Shown here one piece after another: positions 6,486 through 14,152 of a DNA stretch of 14,225 nt; the stretch's first letter is position 1; every line of letters starts with the position of its first letter. The notes beneath the pieces are model-generated. The model was not told where the DNA came from and did not search any database. It worked only from the letters and a program-made list of their open reading frames with translations. The position numbers were made by a program, and so were the translations under genes. Where the stretch lies: positions 1 through 14,225 of the forward strand of contig CAYMST010000114.1 in NCBI GenBank assembly GCA_964393115.1. The letters run 5' to 3'. Source of the stretch: CAYMST01 sp964393115 (GTDB taxonomy: Bacteria > Bacteroidota > Bacteroidia > Cytophagales > Cyclobacteriaceae).

Positions 6486-8759
6486 TTACTTTTTCTTCTT
6501 TTTAAACTTACTCTCATAACTGTATTTTTCCTTACGGAATAGATTGGCAGACCATTTATAGATTTTCCCTAGGTAATCAGCTGGATCACTATCGGCTATC
6601 TGATTTTTTTGATCCGCAAAATGTGGATATACGTATTTGTCCATAAACTCCTCGACTTTTACCTGCTTACCAGAGTTGATAATTAGCTTGACCATGTCAT
6701 CAATGTCATCGATGATGTCTATTTGGTCTTTTGGGTTGGTAAATTCCGCTTCTGGAGTCCAAACGCTATGAAAGGTATAAGCAAAATAAAATTGTTCGTG
6801 CTCAAGTTTACAAACTGGTCCTTTAGCTAAATCTGCAGCGTCCCATAGCCAAACCTGACTGCTGTAATTGTCAGGTGTTTCCATGGGTACTTTGACTGTG
6901 CAAAGGATATGACCATCCATATCTTCAGCCAGCTGTTCATTTCGAATTTTGTTGGGTAGAAATTGGATGGAACGCATATGATGGTCCTCTGGAAATAAGT
7001 AGAAATCCTTGATATCCATTTCTTCTTCACTATGGTCAACTCGGGCCAAACCAATAGGTACACCTTGCTTGGTTAACCGTTCTACTTCTTCTACTGAGGC
7101 CACTCTATTGGGATAGTCTTTGTATAATTCATAGACAAACTCGGTAAGGAAATTACGGTCTAACCCAAATATTTGCCAATAGATATTTTTGATTTCGCGG
7201 ACTCTGGGCATTAGTTCTTCATATCCTCGAAAAGTATAGAGCCCAACTCCCCACGTATGAGGCCCAATCTTCTCTGGCTCCTTGATATTCCCTTTCTTAA
7301 ATAATACATTGGATTGGTCTTCCAACAGCTCTCCTGTGTTGGCATCAAAAACCATCCTGCCCATTCTACCAATATCCATCTGTCCAGTCGAGAGATAACT
7401 CAAATGGTCAGGGTTGACAGGTTCTCCGTCTACAAGCCGTTTGTCAAAATAACGAATCCACTCAGCGGGACAATTGGCTGTGTTATGAGCCGTCATAACC
7501 GTTATTTGATTATTTGGATTTAAGTAATTGGGAGTGAAATGCACGGTCTCCAAAGGGATAATGGCTTTGACAGCAGAAACTACATCATCACCTGTTTTTA
7601 GGTCTGTGCGCTTGATGAAATATAACTCAGATTGTGGAATCATTGGACTCGATAAGAGCTTTCGCAGCTTTTCTTCCAAATGAGGGTATTGAGGCCACAG
7701 GTAGTTGAACATCAAGCTAAGGTTGATTTTCAATGAGCTGTTGGATAAGATGATGTAATCTTCAGTAATACCGATCTGGTGCATATTCTGGGTAATGCTG
7801 ATATCTTTTCCATTGCACCTTACACGCCATTTTCTCAGGTCAGGAGTGCCATCCCACCTTATTAGGCGTACTTCGTCATCTTGTATGAATTTATCTTTAA
7901 TCCCCTCGAGTAGGCCAATTTTGATGCTATCGCTGAAGTGGTTGCTCTCTTCATCCTTCGAATGTTCGTTTAGTAGCCAAGATTTGAAATGGTTTCTGCG
8001 ATCATCACCTTTCAGTTTGAGCGCATTATCTATGGCATTTTCCAGTTTTTTCTCCGTTTCTTCAGGGTTTTCTGTGGCTTTAAATCGGAGTCTTTTCAAG
8101 CTTAGCAGCACGTCCATACCCTGAATGAAACTAACCGTAAACATCTCTTTTGTTTCGATATCAAATACAGGATGTGCGCTGGATAGTACCGCAGGGAATG
8201 GATAACGCAGAAACCAACTCGGAACCAACGAAAGATAGTCTTCTGATTTACCTGCGGGTGCAATTACATCCAATGTCTCGGGATTGATTTCCCATGGCCT
8301 ACCTGCTTCATAAGTCGCCAGCATTCGCATAGGTTCACTTTCCCTGAATTTTACAGGGACAACAGATACATTGGCTTGATTTCGCTGACCTAGCACTTTG
8401 CTCATCCTAGCCATTCCGTTGTTTTTAAACTCCCAACCGTTGAATTTTTCGTCGGACCGCGCAGGCCCATTTACGGCCAAAGCTTCATCTGCATAATAGC
8501 TGGGTGTCTTCATCAAACGTGATTTCAATTTGACTTTCCCGGTTTCTTGAAAGTCTAGTTTGATGACATATCCATCTCCATTGAATATGGGAGAGTTGAA
8601 TTCATCACTATCTTTCTTATAGGGCAGACCATCGGAATTGATGCTACCAACTGCAGAATTGATAAACATATAGCCATGAATTGTTTCGGGGATTTCTCCT
8701 TCCAAAACGTTTAATTCCACATCTAGCTCTTTTCTGGTTGCCGATAAAAGTCTTTCCAT
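6486..8759 (-). CDS. Carotenoid cleavage oxygenase (RPE65/CCD) family protein, long form
   Basis: From the ATG at 8759 this is 757 residues, well above the usual 450-550 of carotenoid or stilbene cleavage oxygenases. These non-haem Fe(II) enzymes split conjugated double bonds with O2. The N-terminus has the family feel (LNVLEGEIPETIHGYMFINSAVGSIN, then FNGDGYVIKLDF). Four candidate iron-binding His are visible: His196 (SSAHPVFD), His327 (NMHQIGITEDY), His425 (TAHNTANC) and His664 (YTFHSVWTPEAEF). A charged stretch at about 222-312 and the region before His664 account for the extra length. The C-terminus is a Lys-rich tail (KFKKKKK). No signal peptide is seen, so it is probably cytosolic. An upstream ATG at 8813 adds 18 residues but gives a less family-like N-terminus. 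No carotenoid genes are adjacent, so the substrate is open. Confidence 0.75.
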   Translation of the reverse strand: MERLLSATRKELDVELNVLEGEIPETIHGYMFINSAVGSINSDGLPYKKDSDEFNSPIFNGDGYVIKLDFQETGKVKLKSRLMKTPSYYADEALAVNGPARSDEKFNGWEFKNNGMARMSKVLGQRNQANVSVVPVKFRESEPMRMLATYEAGRPWEINPETLDVIAPAGKSEDYLSLVPSWFLRYPFPAVLSSAHPVFDIETKEMFTVSFIQGMDVLLSLKRLRFKATENPEETEKKLENAIDNALKLKGDDRRNHFKSWLLNEHSKDEESNHFSDSIKIGLLEGIKDKFIQDDEVRLIRWDGTPDLRKWRVRCNGKDISITQNMHQIGITEDYIILSNSSLKINLSLMFNYLWPQYPHLEEKLRKLLSSPMIPQSELYFIKRTDLKTGDDVVSAVKAIIPLETVHFTPNYLNPNNQITVMTAHNTANCPAEWIRYFDKRLVDGEPVNPDHLSYLSTGQMDIGRMGRMVFDANTGELLEDQSNVLFKKGNIKEPEKIGPHTWGVGLYTFRGYEELMPRVREIKNIYWQIFGLDRNFLTEFVYELYKDYPNRVASVEEVERLTKQGVPIGLARVDHSEEEMDIKDFYLFPEDHHMRSIQFLPNKIRNEQLAEDMDGHILCTVKVPMETPDNYSSQVWLWDAADLAKGPVCKLEHEQFYFAYTFHSVWTPEAEFTNPKDQIDIIDDIDDMVKLIINSGKQVKVEEFMDKYVYPHFADQKNQIADSDPADYLGKIYKWSANLFRKEKYSYESKFKKKKK

Positions 8760-8927
8760 AAGGATGATTTGAATGTAATTGGGTGGAACTAAGCTATATA
8801 AACCAATTATCAAAAGAAAATGGATATGACGAATGGGGTTTCTATTCGGTTAACCTCTTGTTCTTCAGCGTTTCAATTTATGATTTCCAATTGTATAAAG
8901 TTTATTTGTCTTATAAGGCAGTAAGTC

Positions 8928-9959
8928 CTAATCTTCAAAGTCGAAATTTGGGTAGAGCTCCGAATATGGTTTGTATTCTTTTCTGAGTATTCCTACATGG
9001 GAGTTTCGATATAAGCTATCCACGAGTTTATACTCTCTTGAAAAATCATCGATATCAAGCAGAACACTAACTATTGTTGGACGTGCTGCCCCACTGATTT
9101 CAGTAAAGTCTGAGTTTTTAAAATACTTACTGTTTCTTTTCAAATCATCCCAGGACCCATTGGTTTCAATAATTTTTGTGACCATATCCATTGCTTCTTG
9201 AAGTACATCTTTCTCCTCACCTCCTGAAAAGTCGATATTCGAGAGTGTTAGATGAAAGTTCATAGCTGTACCCAATGTTAGCCGTGAAGTATAGTGATCA
9301 CCGTATAACAGTTTAAATTTTGTAGGACTAAATGAAATCTCATCGGTCGCCTCGTTTTGGTAATTACTGGATTTATAGCGTAGATAGTTATTCATGTTTT
9401 TGTTTTCATGATCTAACTCAATGAAGCCATATTTATTAATGAATAAAAAATCTAATTGGACGTTACCAAAAGAATCATTGAAGACCGGAAATGGAATATG
9501 AATTAACCTTGCACTATCCTGTGTTATTTCAGATAACACAGAATCTTTGAAGAAATTGTTGCTTTCCCTATTCCAAGAAACGATGATTTTTTTAGTGAAA
9601 GCTTCCTCTAAAGTATAATTTATAATATCTCCGAGGTTCACGGAATCTATTGATAGGACTTTTAGGATATTAAGTTTCCGCTCACTATTTGACGAATTAA
9701 TGCCATTTCCTAGGTTACTAAATAATCTACTAAAGTATGTGGAGTCTATAGGATTCTCTGAGAAATAGGAATCGACCCGATTTATATCCTTAACTAACGG
9801 TTGTATAGCTTTTAGTCTTTCTACTAATTCCTTATTACTTATTTGATTGAGTAATTCTTCGTTATTGCTGGACTCCGTTTCACAGGATAGCATTGAAAAG
9901 AGTAAAAGGAAGCTTATGCTAAACTTGGTTAACAGTTTTATAATAGTTCTTTCTTTCAT
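8928..9959 (-). CDS. Predicted lipoprotein, unknown function
   Basis: From the ATG at 9959 this is a 343-residue protein. The signal peptide MKERTIIKLLTKFSISFLLLFSMLSC ends at Cys26, a plausible lipidation site although Met at -3 is not ideal. The mature part is rich in Asn, Ser and acidic residues, with no membrane helix and no motif I recognise. Segments such as PTIVSVLLDIDDFSREYKLVDSLY suggest a mixed alpha/beta fold. An upstream ATG at 10052 would place 31 extra residues before the signal peptide and is rejected. A TATGTTTA box at 9984-9991 (- strand), one base from TAnnTTTG, could be its promoter. It is 168 bp upstream of the oxygenase gene on the same strand; co-transcription is possible but nothing shows it. 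Confidence 0.6.
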   Translation of the reverse strand: MKERTIIKLLTKFSISFLLLFSMLSCETESSNNEELLNQISNKELVERLKAIQPLVKDINRVDSYFSENPIDSTYFSRLFSNLGNGINSSNSERKLNILKVLSIDSVNLGDIINYTLEEAFTKKIIVSWNRESNNFFKDSVLSEITQDSARLIHIPFPVFNDSFGNVQLDFLFINKYGFIELDHENKNMNNYLRYKSSNYQNEATDEISFSPTKFKLLYGDHYTSRLTLGTAMNFHLTLSNIDFSGGEEKDVLQEAMDMVTKIIETNGSWDDLKRNSKYFKNSDFTEISGAARPTIVSVLLDIDDFSREYKLVDSLYRNSHVGILRKEYKPYSELYPNFDFED

Positions 9960-10052
9960 AATAAACGGAATCTTCGTTTTTATTAAACATAACTCCAGAC
10001 TCGATAATGTCCCACAGAAGTGAATTGGACATTTTAAATAGTAGCCTTTCAA

Positions 10053-10337
10053 AGTTTCCTCAAAATTAATTTAAACCAAGGGTAAAATCAAGATCGCATA
10101 AATATGAGGTTTTTTCTTTTATCAGGCGATGTATGACAGATCCATTTCAGTGTTTGCTCATGTCTCCATTATAGTCTCTTAGAACAGGTCTTTTGAAGGT
10201 GGGGACCCACATATTTGACGGTCATTGTTGGAGTTTTTTGATGGGTTTAAAGGTCCTTTTTTGTTACAAAGCTTGTCACAAAAAAATGTAAGTAATCAAA
10301 AATGGTCTCCACATTGCTGTTTTGGCCGTTTTCTGGT
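10053..10337. other. Gene-free stretch upstream of the tRNA-Arg remnant
   Basis: No convincing coding frame or RNA gene is visible. Two small inverted repeats occur: GTGGG-GA-CCCAC at 10199-10210, and an imperfect TTGTTACAA / TTGTCACAA pair near 10260-10282. Either may be a protein site, but there is no supporting context. Confidence 0.35.
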
Positions 10338-10422
10338 GTGACCTCGGATGGACCGGTTCGTCGTTACGAGGACAGCCCGCGCTGTCAAACCCCCAAACCT
10401 CAGAGCCGAAATCTGATGCTCT
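10338..10422 (-). pseudogene. Broken partial copy of tRNA-Arg with a 36-nt insertion
   Basis: Two blocks match the intact tRNA-Arg at 10602-10675 in the same order and orientation. The 11 nt at 10338-10348 match the 3' end and the base just past it. The 38 nt at 10385-10422, with one mismatch, match the T-loop through the anticodon arm into the D arm. Between them 36 nt (10349-10384, 24 of 36 G+C) replace 5 nt of the T stem. The 5' end of the tRNA is absent, so it cannot fold as a tRNA. A 3'-side tRNA fragment downstream of an intact tRNA is what a tRNA-targeted integrating element leaves at its far end, but no integrase is visible. A decayed tandem duplication is the alternative. Confidence 0.7.
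10371..10386. repeat. GC-rich hairpin inside the tRNA-Arg remnant
   Basis: GACAGC-CCGC-GCTGTC is a perfect 6-bp stem with a 4-nt loop, mostly within the inserted segment. A second pairing, CCTCG (10342-10346) with CGAGG (10367-10371), abuts it. Together they make the insertion a compact structured piece in an AT-rich setting. Its origin is unknown. Confidence 0.45.
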
Positions 10423-10569
10423 GTTTGTATTCTGAATAACGGACTTTCTGTCTTATTTTATTTATATCAACCTTGTAATCAATTTATTGAAAGTCTATGA
10501 AAGGAGGTTCATATGGGTTGTCTAACTTCTGGATAGAACTGTTCTTTGCTTTATAGGAATGCTACTAAA
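10423..10569. other. Intergenic spacer with a perfect Shine-Dalgarno and a 7-codon frame
   Basis: There is no gene of normal length. AAAGGAGG at 10500-10507 on the + strand is followed 5 nt later by ATG 10513 and a 7-residue frame (MGCLTSG) that stops at 10536. Nothing is translated immediately downstream, so a leader-peptide role has no support. Confidence 0.3.
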
Positions 10570-10597
10570 TAAAAAAGCCCACCATATGGTGAGCTTA
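10570..10597 (-). terminator. Rho-independent terminator of tRNA-Arg
   Basis: On the - strand AGCTCACC-ATAT-GGTGGGCT forms an 8-bp stem (one G-T pair) followed by TTTTTTATTT. It starts 7 nt beyond the tRNA 3' end. Confidence 0.85.
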
Positions 10598-10601
10598 AAA
10601 G

Positions 10602-10675
10602 TGACCTCGGAGGGATTCAAACCCCCAACCCTCAGAGCCGAAATCTGATGCTCTATTCAGTTGAGCTACGAAGCC
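10602..10675 (-). tRNA. tRNA-Arg, anticodon UCG
   Basis: The 74-nt gene folds into a full cloverleaf. The acceptor stem is GGCTTCG with CGAGGTC (G-T pairs at 2-71 and 4-69), with discriminator A. The D stem is GCTC/GAGC. The anticodon stem TCAGA/TCTGA holds loop TTTCGGC, anticodon TCG, which reads CGN arginine codons, mainly CGA. The variable loop is 5 nt and the T arm is GGGGG-TTTGAAT-CCCTC. CCA is not encoded. It has its own -7 box upstream and terminator downstream. It lies downstream of sucC, whose own terminator separates the two. A broken partial copy lies about 180 bp beyond its 3' end. Confidence 0.96.
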
Positions 10676-10685
10676 TTGCGGGGCG

Positions 10686-10693
10686 CAAATATA
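10686..10693 (-). promoter_or_regulatory. -7 promoter box of tRNA-Arg
   Basis: TATATTTG on the - strand is an exact match to the Bacteroidota -7 consensus TAnnTTTG. It ends 10 nt before the tRNA 5' end, leaving only a short leader. No TTG at the usual distance is clear, because that position falls in the sucC terminator hairpin. Confidence 0.55.
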
Positions 10694-10701
10694 TAAGATT
10701 T

Positions 10702-10738
10702 AAACAAAAATGCGATTGAATTTTCATCCAATCGCACT
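10702..10738 (-). terminator. Rho-independent terminator of sucC
   Basis: On the - strand TGCGATTG and CAATCGCA form a perfect 8-bp stem with a 10-nt loop, followed by TTTTTGTTTA. It lies 25 bp past the sucC stop codon and separates sucC from tRNA-Arg. Confidence 0.85.
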
Positions 10739-10761
10739 TAGTTTATTTTTTGATTAAAACC

Positions 10762-11973
10762 TTAAGCTAACGCTTCTTTTACACGAGCAGCTGCATCTTT
10801 TAAAAGTACAGCAGAAACTACTTTCAGACCTGACTCATCAATGATCTTAGCACCTTCCTCTGCATTCGTTCCTTGTAAACGTACAATGATTGGTACATTG
10901 ATTTCACCAATCGATTTATAGGCTTCTACAACACCATTAGCTACTCGATCGCAACGTACGATTCCACCGAATATGTTGATTAGAATAGCTTTAACCTTAG
11001 GGTCTTTTAAAATAATTCTAAATCCAGCTTCTACGGTAGTAGCATTGGCGCCTCCCCCTACATCAAGGAAGTTAGCAGGCTCACCACCAGATAATTTGAT
11101 CATATCCATGGTAGCCATGGCTAAACCAGCACCGTTCACCATACAGCCAACATTTCCGTCAAGCTTTACGTAGTTAAGCCCTGACTCACCAGCTTCCACC
11201 TCTAATGGATCTTCCTCAGATACATCTCTAAGCTCCACAAGGTCTTTATGTCTGTAAAGAGCATTATCATCAAGATTTACCTTGGCATCAACCGCTAGAA
11301 TCTTGTCGTCTGACGTTTTTAAGACCGGATTGATCTCAAACATAGAAGAGTCCGAACCTTCATATGCTTTATATAGTGCGTAGATGAACTTGACCATTTG
11401 TTTAAAAGCATTTCCAGTTAAACCAAGTGCGAAAGCCACTTTTCTAGCTTGAAACCCTTGTAAACCAACTTTAGGATCAACCCACTCTTTGATGATTTTT
11501 TCAGGGGAGTTTTCCGCAACTTCTTCGATATCCATTCCCCCTTCGGTGGAGGCCATAATCACGTTAGAGCCAGTAGCTCTGTCTAGAAGGATGCTTAAAT
11601 AATATTCTTTTGGCTCACTATCACCAGGATAATATACGTCTTGAGCGATCAATACTTTATTAACCATTTTGCCAGCTTCACCTGTCTGGTGCGTAACTAG
11701 CGTTCCACCTAAAATATTTTTAGCTTTTTCAGGTACCTCATCAAGACTTTTGGCTAAGACTACACCGTTTGAACCGGTTTCTTGAACTTTTCCTTTTCCT
11801 CGACCTCCAGCGTGAATTTGCGCTTTGATCACATACCATCCTGTACCTGTTTGCTCATTTAGTAACTTAGCTGCTTCAACAGCTTTTTCAGGAGTATCGG
11901 CTACAATTCCTTCTTGTACGGTAACCCCGTATGACTTCAGAATTTCTTTGGCCTGGTATTCGTGAATGTTCAT
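10762..11973 (-). CDS. sucC: Succinate-CoA ligase (ADP-forming) beta subunit
   Basis: SucC binds nucleotide and succinate in the alpha/beta enzyme that converts succinyl-CoA to succinate while making ATP in the TCA cycle; it acts in the cytosol. The 403-residue length is close to the roughly 390 of the family. The ATP-grasp fold begins MNIHEYQAKEILKSYGV. Visible motifs are Lys50 and GGRGKGK (56-62) for nucleotide, FEINP (212-216) and VDAKVNLDDNA (228-238) for Mg, NGAGLAMATMD (280-290), GGEPANFLDVGGGA (296-309) and NIFGGIVRCD (333-342), typical of the ligase domain. The alpha-subunit gene sucD is not beside it, so it must lie elsewhere. The gene has a well-placed promoter and its own terminator, so it is probably monocistronic. 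Confidence 0.97.
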   Translation of the reverse strand: MNIHEYQAKEILKSYGVTVQEGIVADTPEKAVEAAKLLNEQTGTGWYVIKAQIHAGGRGKGKVQETGSNGVVLAKSLDEVPEKAKNILGGTLVTHQTGEAGKMVNKVLIAQDVYYPGDSEPKEYYLSILLDRATGSNVIMASTEGGMDIEEVAENSPEKIIKEWVDPKVGLQGFQARKVAFALGLTGNAFKQMVKFIYALYKAYEGSDSSMFEINPVLKTSDDKILAVDAKVNLDDNALYRHKDLVELRDVSEEDPLEVEAGESGLNYVKLDGNVGCMVNGAGLAMATMDMIKLSGGEPANFLDVGGGANATTVEAGFRIILKDPKVKAILINIFGGIVRCDRVANGVVEAYKSIGEINVPIIVRLQGTNAEEGAKIIDESGLKVVSAVLLKDAAARVKEALA

Positions 11974-11992
11974 GCGTATCTTGTTTTATTTG

Positions 11993-12023
11993 CGAATCTA
12001 GTTGATAGGTTTTCGATTCACAA
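11993..12023 (-). promoter_or_regulatory. Promoter of sucC
   Basis: On the - strand TTG (12023-12021) is followed after 20 nt by TAGATTCG (12000-11993), one base from TAnnTTTG. The implied transcript start is about 15 nt before the sucC ATG. Spacing and position both fit the Bacteroidota housekeeping sigma pattern. Confidence 0.5.
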
Positions 12024-12026
12024 GAG

Positions 12027-12056
12027 TTGATAGTGTATCGAACAGTGTTAAATACG
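12027..12056 (+). promoter_or_regulatory. Candidate promoter of the LolD-like gene
   Basis: TTG (12027-12029) and TAAATACG (12049-12056) are 19 nt apart. The second box matches TAnnTTTG at four of its six fixed positions. Transcription would begin almost at the start codon (12064), giving a nearly leaderless mRNA. It sits beside the sucC promoter, so the two divergent promoters may interfere. Confidence 0.25.
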
Positions 12057-12063
12057 TAGAATT

Positions 12064-12720
12064 ATGATGCTTGAGGCACAGGGAATTCGGAAAAATTACG
12101 GCGCTCTCGAAGTTTTGAAAGGAATTAACCTCAGAATTGAAAAAAAAGAGGTGATTTCTGTAATAGGGGCTTCGGGAGCTGGTAAGTCCACATTACTACA
12201 TATTCTAGGGACCTTGGATCGTCCAGATATAGGCAAGTTGATTGTTGAAGGAGAGTCTATCTTTGATATGAAGCAAAAGGAACTTGATAAGTTCAGAAAT
12301 CAACATTTAGGATTTATTTTTCAGTTTCATAATCTGCTACCAGAGTTCACAGCATTAGAAAATGTTTGTATTCCTGGATTTATTTCTAAAAGAAATACAA
12401 ATGAGGTGAAAAAACGAGCTGGAGAACTTCTAGAGATGCTCGGAGTATCCCATAGAGCAGAGCATAAGCCTACGCAGCTATCAGGAGGGGAGCAGCAGCG
12501 CGTAGCTGTAGCACGAGCGCTTGTTAATTCTCCATCACTTGTTTTTGCTGATGAGCCTTCTGGTAATTTAGATTCAAAAAATGCTGAAGAGCTACATCAG
12601 TTGTTTTTCAGACTTCGAGACGAGCTGGACCAAACATTTGTCATAGTAACACATAACAAGGAGCTGGCAGAAATGACGGACAGGAAATTGGTCATAGAAG
12701 ATGGTCGATTAGCGCTGTGA
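12064..12720 (+). CDS. ABC transporter ATP-binding protein, LolD/MacB type
   Basis: This 218-residue ATPase powers a membrane transporter. All nucleotide-binding motifs are intact: Walker A GASGAGKS (35-42), Q-loop Gln87 in FIFQFHNLLPEF, signature LSGGEQQR (139-146), Walker B LVFADEP (159-165) with catalytic Glu164, D-loop SGNLD (166-170) and H-loop His197. The FQFHNLLPEFTALENV stretch and the short length are typical of LolD, the ATPase of the complex that releases lipoproteins from the inner membrane. MacB- or FtsE-like ATPases are alternatives. No LolC/E permease gene is next to it. The start may be ATG 12064 or the adjacent ATG 12067. Its stop overlaps the transporter gene by 4 nt, indicating a shared transcript. 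Confidence 0.9.
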   Translation: MMLEAQGIRKNYGALEVLKGINLRIEKKEVISVIGASGAGKSTLLHILGTLDRPDIGKLIVEGESIFDMKQKELDKFRNQHLGFIFQFHNLLPEFTALENVCIPGFISKRNTNEVKKRAGELLEMLGVSHRAEHKPTQLSGGEQQRVAVARALVNSPSLVFADEPSGNLDSKNAEELHQLFFRLRDELDQTFVIVTHNKELAEMTDRKLVIEDGRLAL

Positions 12721-13574
12721 GATCCAAAGGTGTTATCTATATGCTTATAGCTACGTTGCTATTTAGCTTAATGAAAGTATGTGTAAAAACCTTGTCTCAT
12801 ATTCCGGCAGTAGAATTGGTTTTTTTTAGATCTGTATTTTCTTTCTTCTGGTGTCTTACTTCACTTAAACTTCAAGGGGTGCCGGTATTTGGAAAACCAG
12901 AGAATAGATTGAATTTGATCTTAAGAGGTACCACTGGCGCTATTGCGCTTTTTACTTTTTTTATAGTGATACAACGAATTCCGCTCGCTACTATGACCGT
13001 GATTCAATATTCAAACCCAATCTTTGCATCACTTTTAGGTGTTTTGATCCTTCGAGAAAAGATACTCGCTAGACAGTTGCTGTATTTTGGGATCTCTTTC
13101 GCCGGGATATTTGTTATTTACGGCTTTGACTTTCGTGTCACTACATGGGATTTATTTCTAGGGTTATTCGCTTCGCTGTTTGCTGGTATGGCTTACAACT
13201 TCATTCGTAAGGTTAAGACATCAGAACACCCACTGGTGATTGTGTTTTACTTTCCTCTGGTGACACTTCCTGTTTCGGCATTGCTTACTTATACCGATTG
13301 GGTTACTCCACAAGGTAACGACTGGTATGTGATATTACTACTAGTGTTCTGTGTTCAGTTTGCACAGTATTTTATGACCAAATCATATCAACTAGAGCGC
13401 ATTTCAAAAGTGTCTATTGTCAACTACTCTGGGATTATATACGCCATCTCTTTCGGTTACTTTCTTTTTGAAGAGGCGGTTTATTGGTCAACCGTTTTTG
13501 GTATTGTTTTGGTATTGTCAGGTTTAGTCTTAAATCTTTTTGCGTCTTCTTCGAAGAAAAACGATGTTATGTAG
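12717..13574 (+). CDS. DMT superfamily transporter with two EamA domains
   Basis: The 285-residue inner-membrane protein has about ten hydrophobic helices in two repeated EamA halves (roughly 4-137 and 145-273). The first half carries the usual RGTTGAIALFTFF and IPLATMTVIQYSNPIFASLLGVLILREK, the second FYFPLVTLPVSALL and ISFGYFLFEEAVY. Members export small metabolites such as amino acids or nucleosides; the substrate cannot be told. I chose GTG 12717, which forms a GTGA overlap with the stop of the ATPase gene and gives a family-like start (RSKGVIYMLIATLLFSLMK). An ATG at 12741 would cut into helix 1. Translational coupling to the ATPase gene is likely, but the two proteins need not work together. 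Confidence 0.9.
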   Translation: MRSKGVIYMLIATLLFSLMKVCVKTLSHIPAVELVFFRSVFSFFWCLTSLKLQGVPVFGKPENRLNLILRGTTGAIALFTFFIVIQRIPLATMTVIQYSNPIFASLLGVLILREKILARQLLYFGISFAGIFVIYGFDFRVTTWDLFLGLFASLFAGMAYNFIRKVKTSEHPLVIVFYFPLVTLPVSALLTYTDWVTPQGNDWYVILLLVFCVQFAQYFMTKSYQLERISKVSIVNYSGIIYAISFGYFLFEEAVYWSTVFGIVLVLSGLVLNLFASSSKKNDVM

Positions 13575-13621
13575 CTGGTCTCACAAAGAAGATTACAGCG
13601 CGCAAAGGCAAGCCTGATTAC

Positions 13622-14152
13622 TTATAGCACGTCAGTTGGTAAATGATGAATATGCTTTTTGATATGTGTAATTCGGGAGTTCATATTGGATACATAGCGT
13701 TCAATTTCTGTTTCGACAATTATCCTTTGTGCGTCATAAGACTCATTTCCAAATTCTTGTTTTGATTCTCTTTTACTTCGTTCTATTTCCCTACGTTCTC
13801 GACACTCCTGCTTAAGATGTTTTACAAAGCTTTTTACCGAGTATTTACTTTCAAATTTCTCTATCTCTTTTTCGATGTCTTTTAGCCCTTTTTCCGAAGA
13901 AGCCTTAATCTTATCTAAGATTAAAGAGTCAAGGTGATGAAATTTTTGTATCGTACTAATCACCTCTTCGTGTGTTTCGTTATTCGAACAATACTTTCGT
14001 AGTCCGTCATAGTTTCCTATTGTCTCCGTGATTTGCTCCCATTTTCCAACGAGCTCATCAAACCGATCTTCTAGAGACTCACTTTCACTTTGGGCGTTTG
14101 CAGCACTTACAATAAAAAATAAAAATAGTTGAATAGATACAATACTTCTCAT
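13622..14152 (-). CDS. Small secreted, helix-rich protein, unknown function
   Basis: The 176-residue protein has a signal peptide, MRSIVSIQLFLFFIVSAANA, cleaved before Gln21. The mature part is highly charged and helical, with coiled-coil-like stretches (DKIKASSEKGLKDIEKEIEKFE at about 80-101, and RERREIERSKRESKQEF at about 117-133). It has two cysteines (55, 116) and His-rich spots (KFHHLDSL near 70, HIKKHIHHL near 163-171) that might bind metal. I do not recognise a named family. It converges with the EamA transporter gene with only 47 bp between and no clear terminator. A good promoter match is not visible in 14153-14225. Confidence 0.6.
   Translation of the reverse strand: MRSIVSIQLFLFFIVSAANAQSESESLEDRFDELVGKWEQITETIGNYDGLRKYCSNNETHEEVISTIQKFHHLDSLILDKIKASSEKGLKDIEKEIEKFESKYSVKSFVKHLKQECRERREIERSKRESKQEFGNESYDAQRIIVETEIERYVSNMNSRITHIKKHIHHLPTDVL

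Noticed and set aside
7795..8124. 109-residue Ser/Leu-rich + strand frame
   Set aside because: Antisense to the charged insertion of the oxygenase; its Ser/Leu bias is what the complement of Lys/Glu/Asp codons gives.
10500..10510. CCTCCTTT on the - strand as a possible 16S rRNA 3' end
   Set aside because: Only about ten bases match, with no rRNA sequence upstream and no 23S gene downstream.
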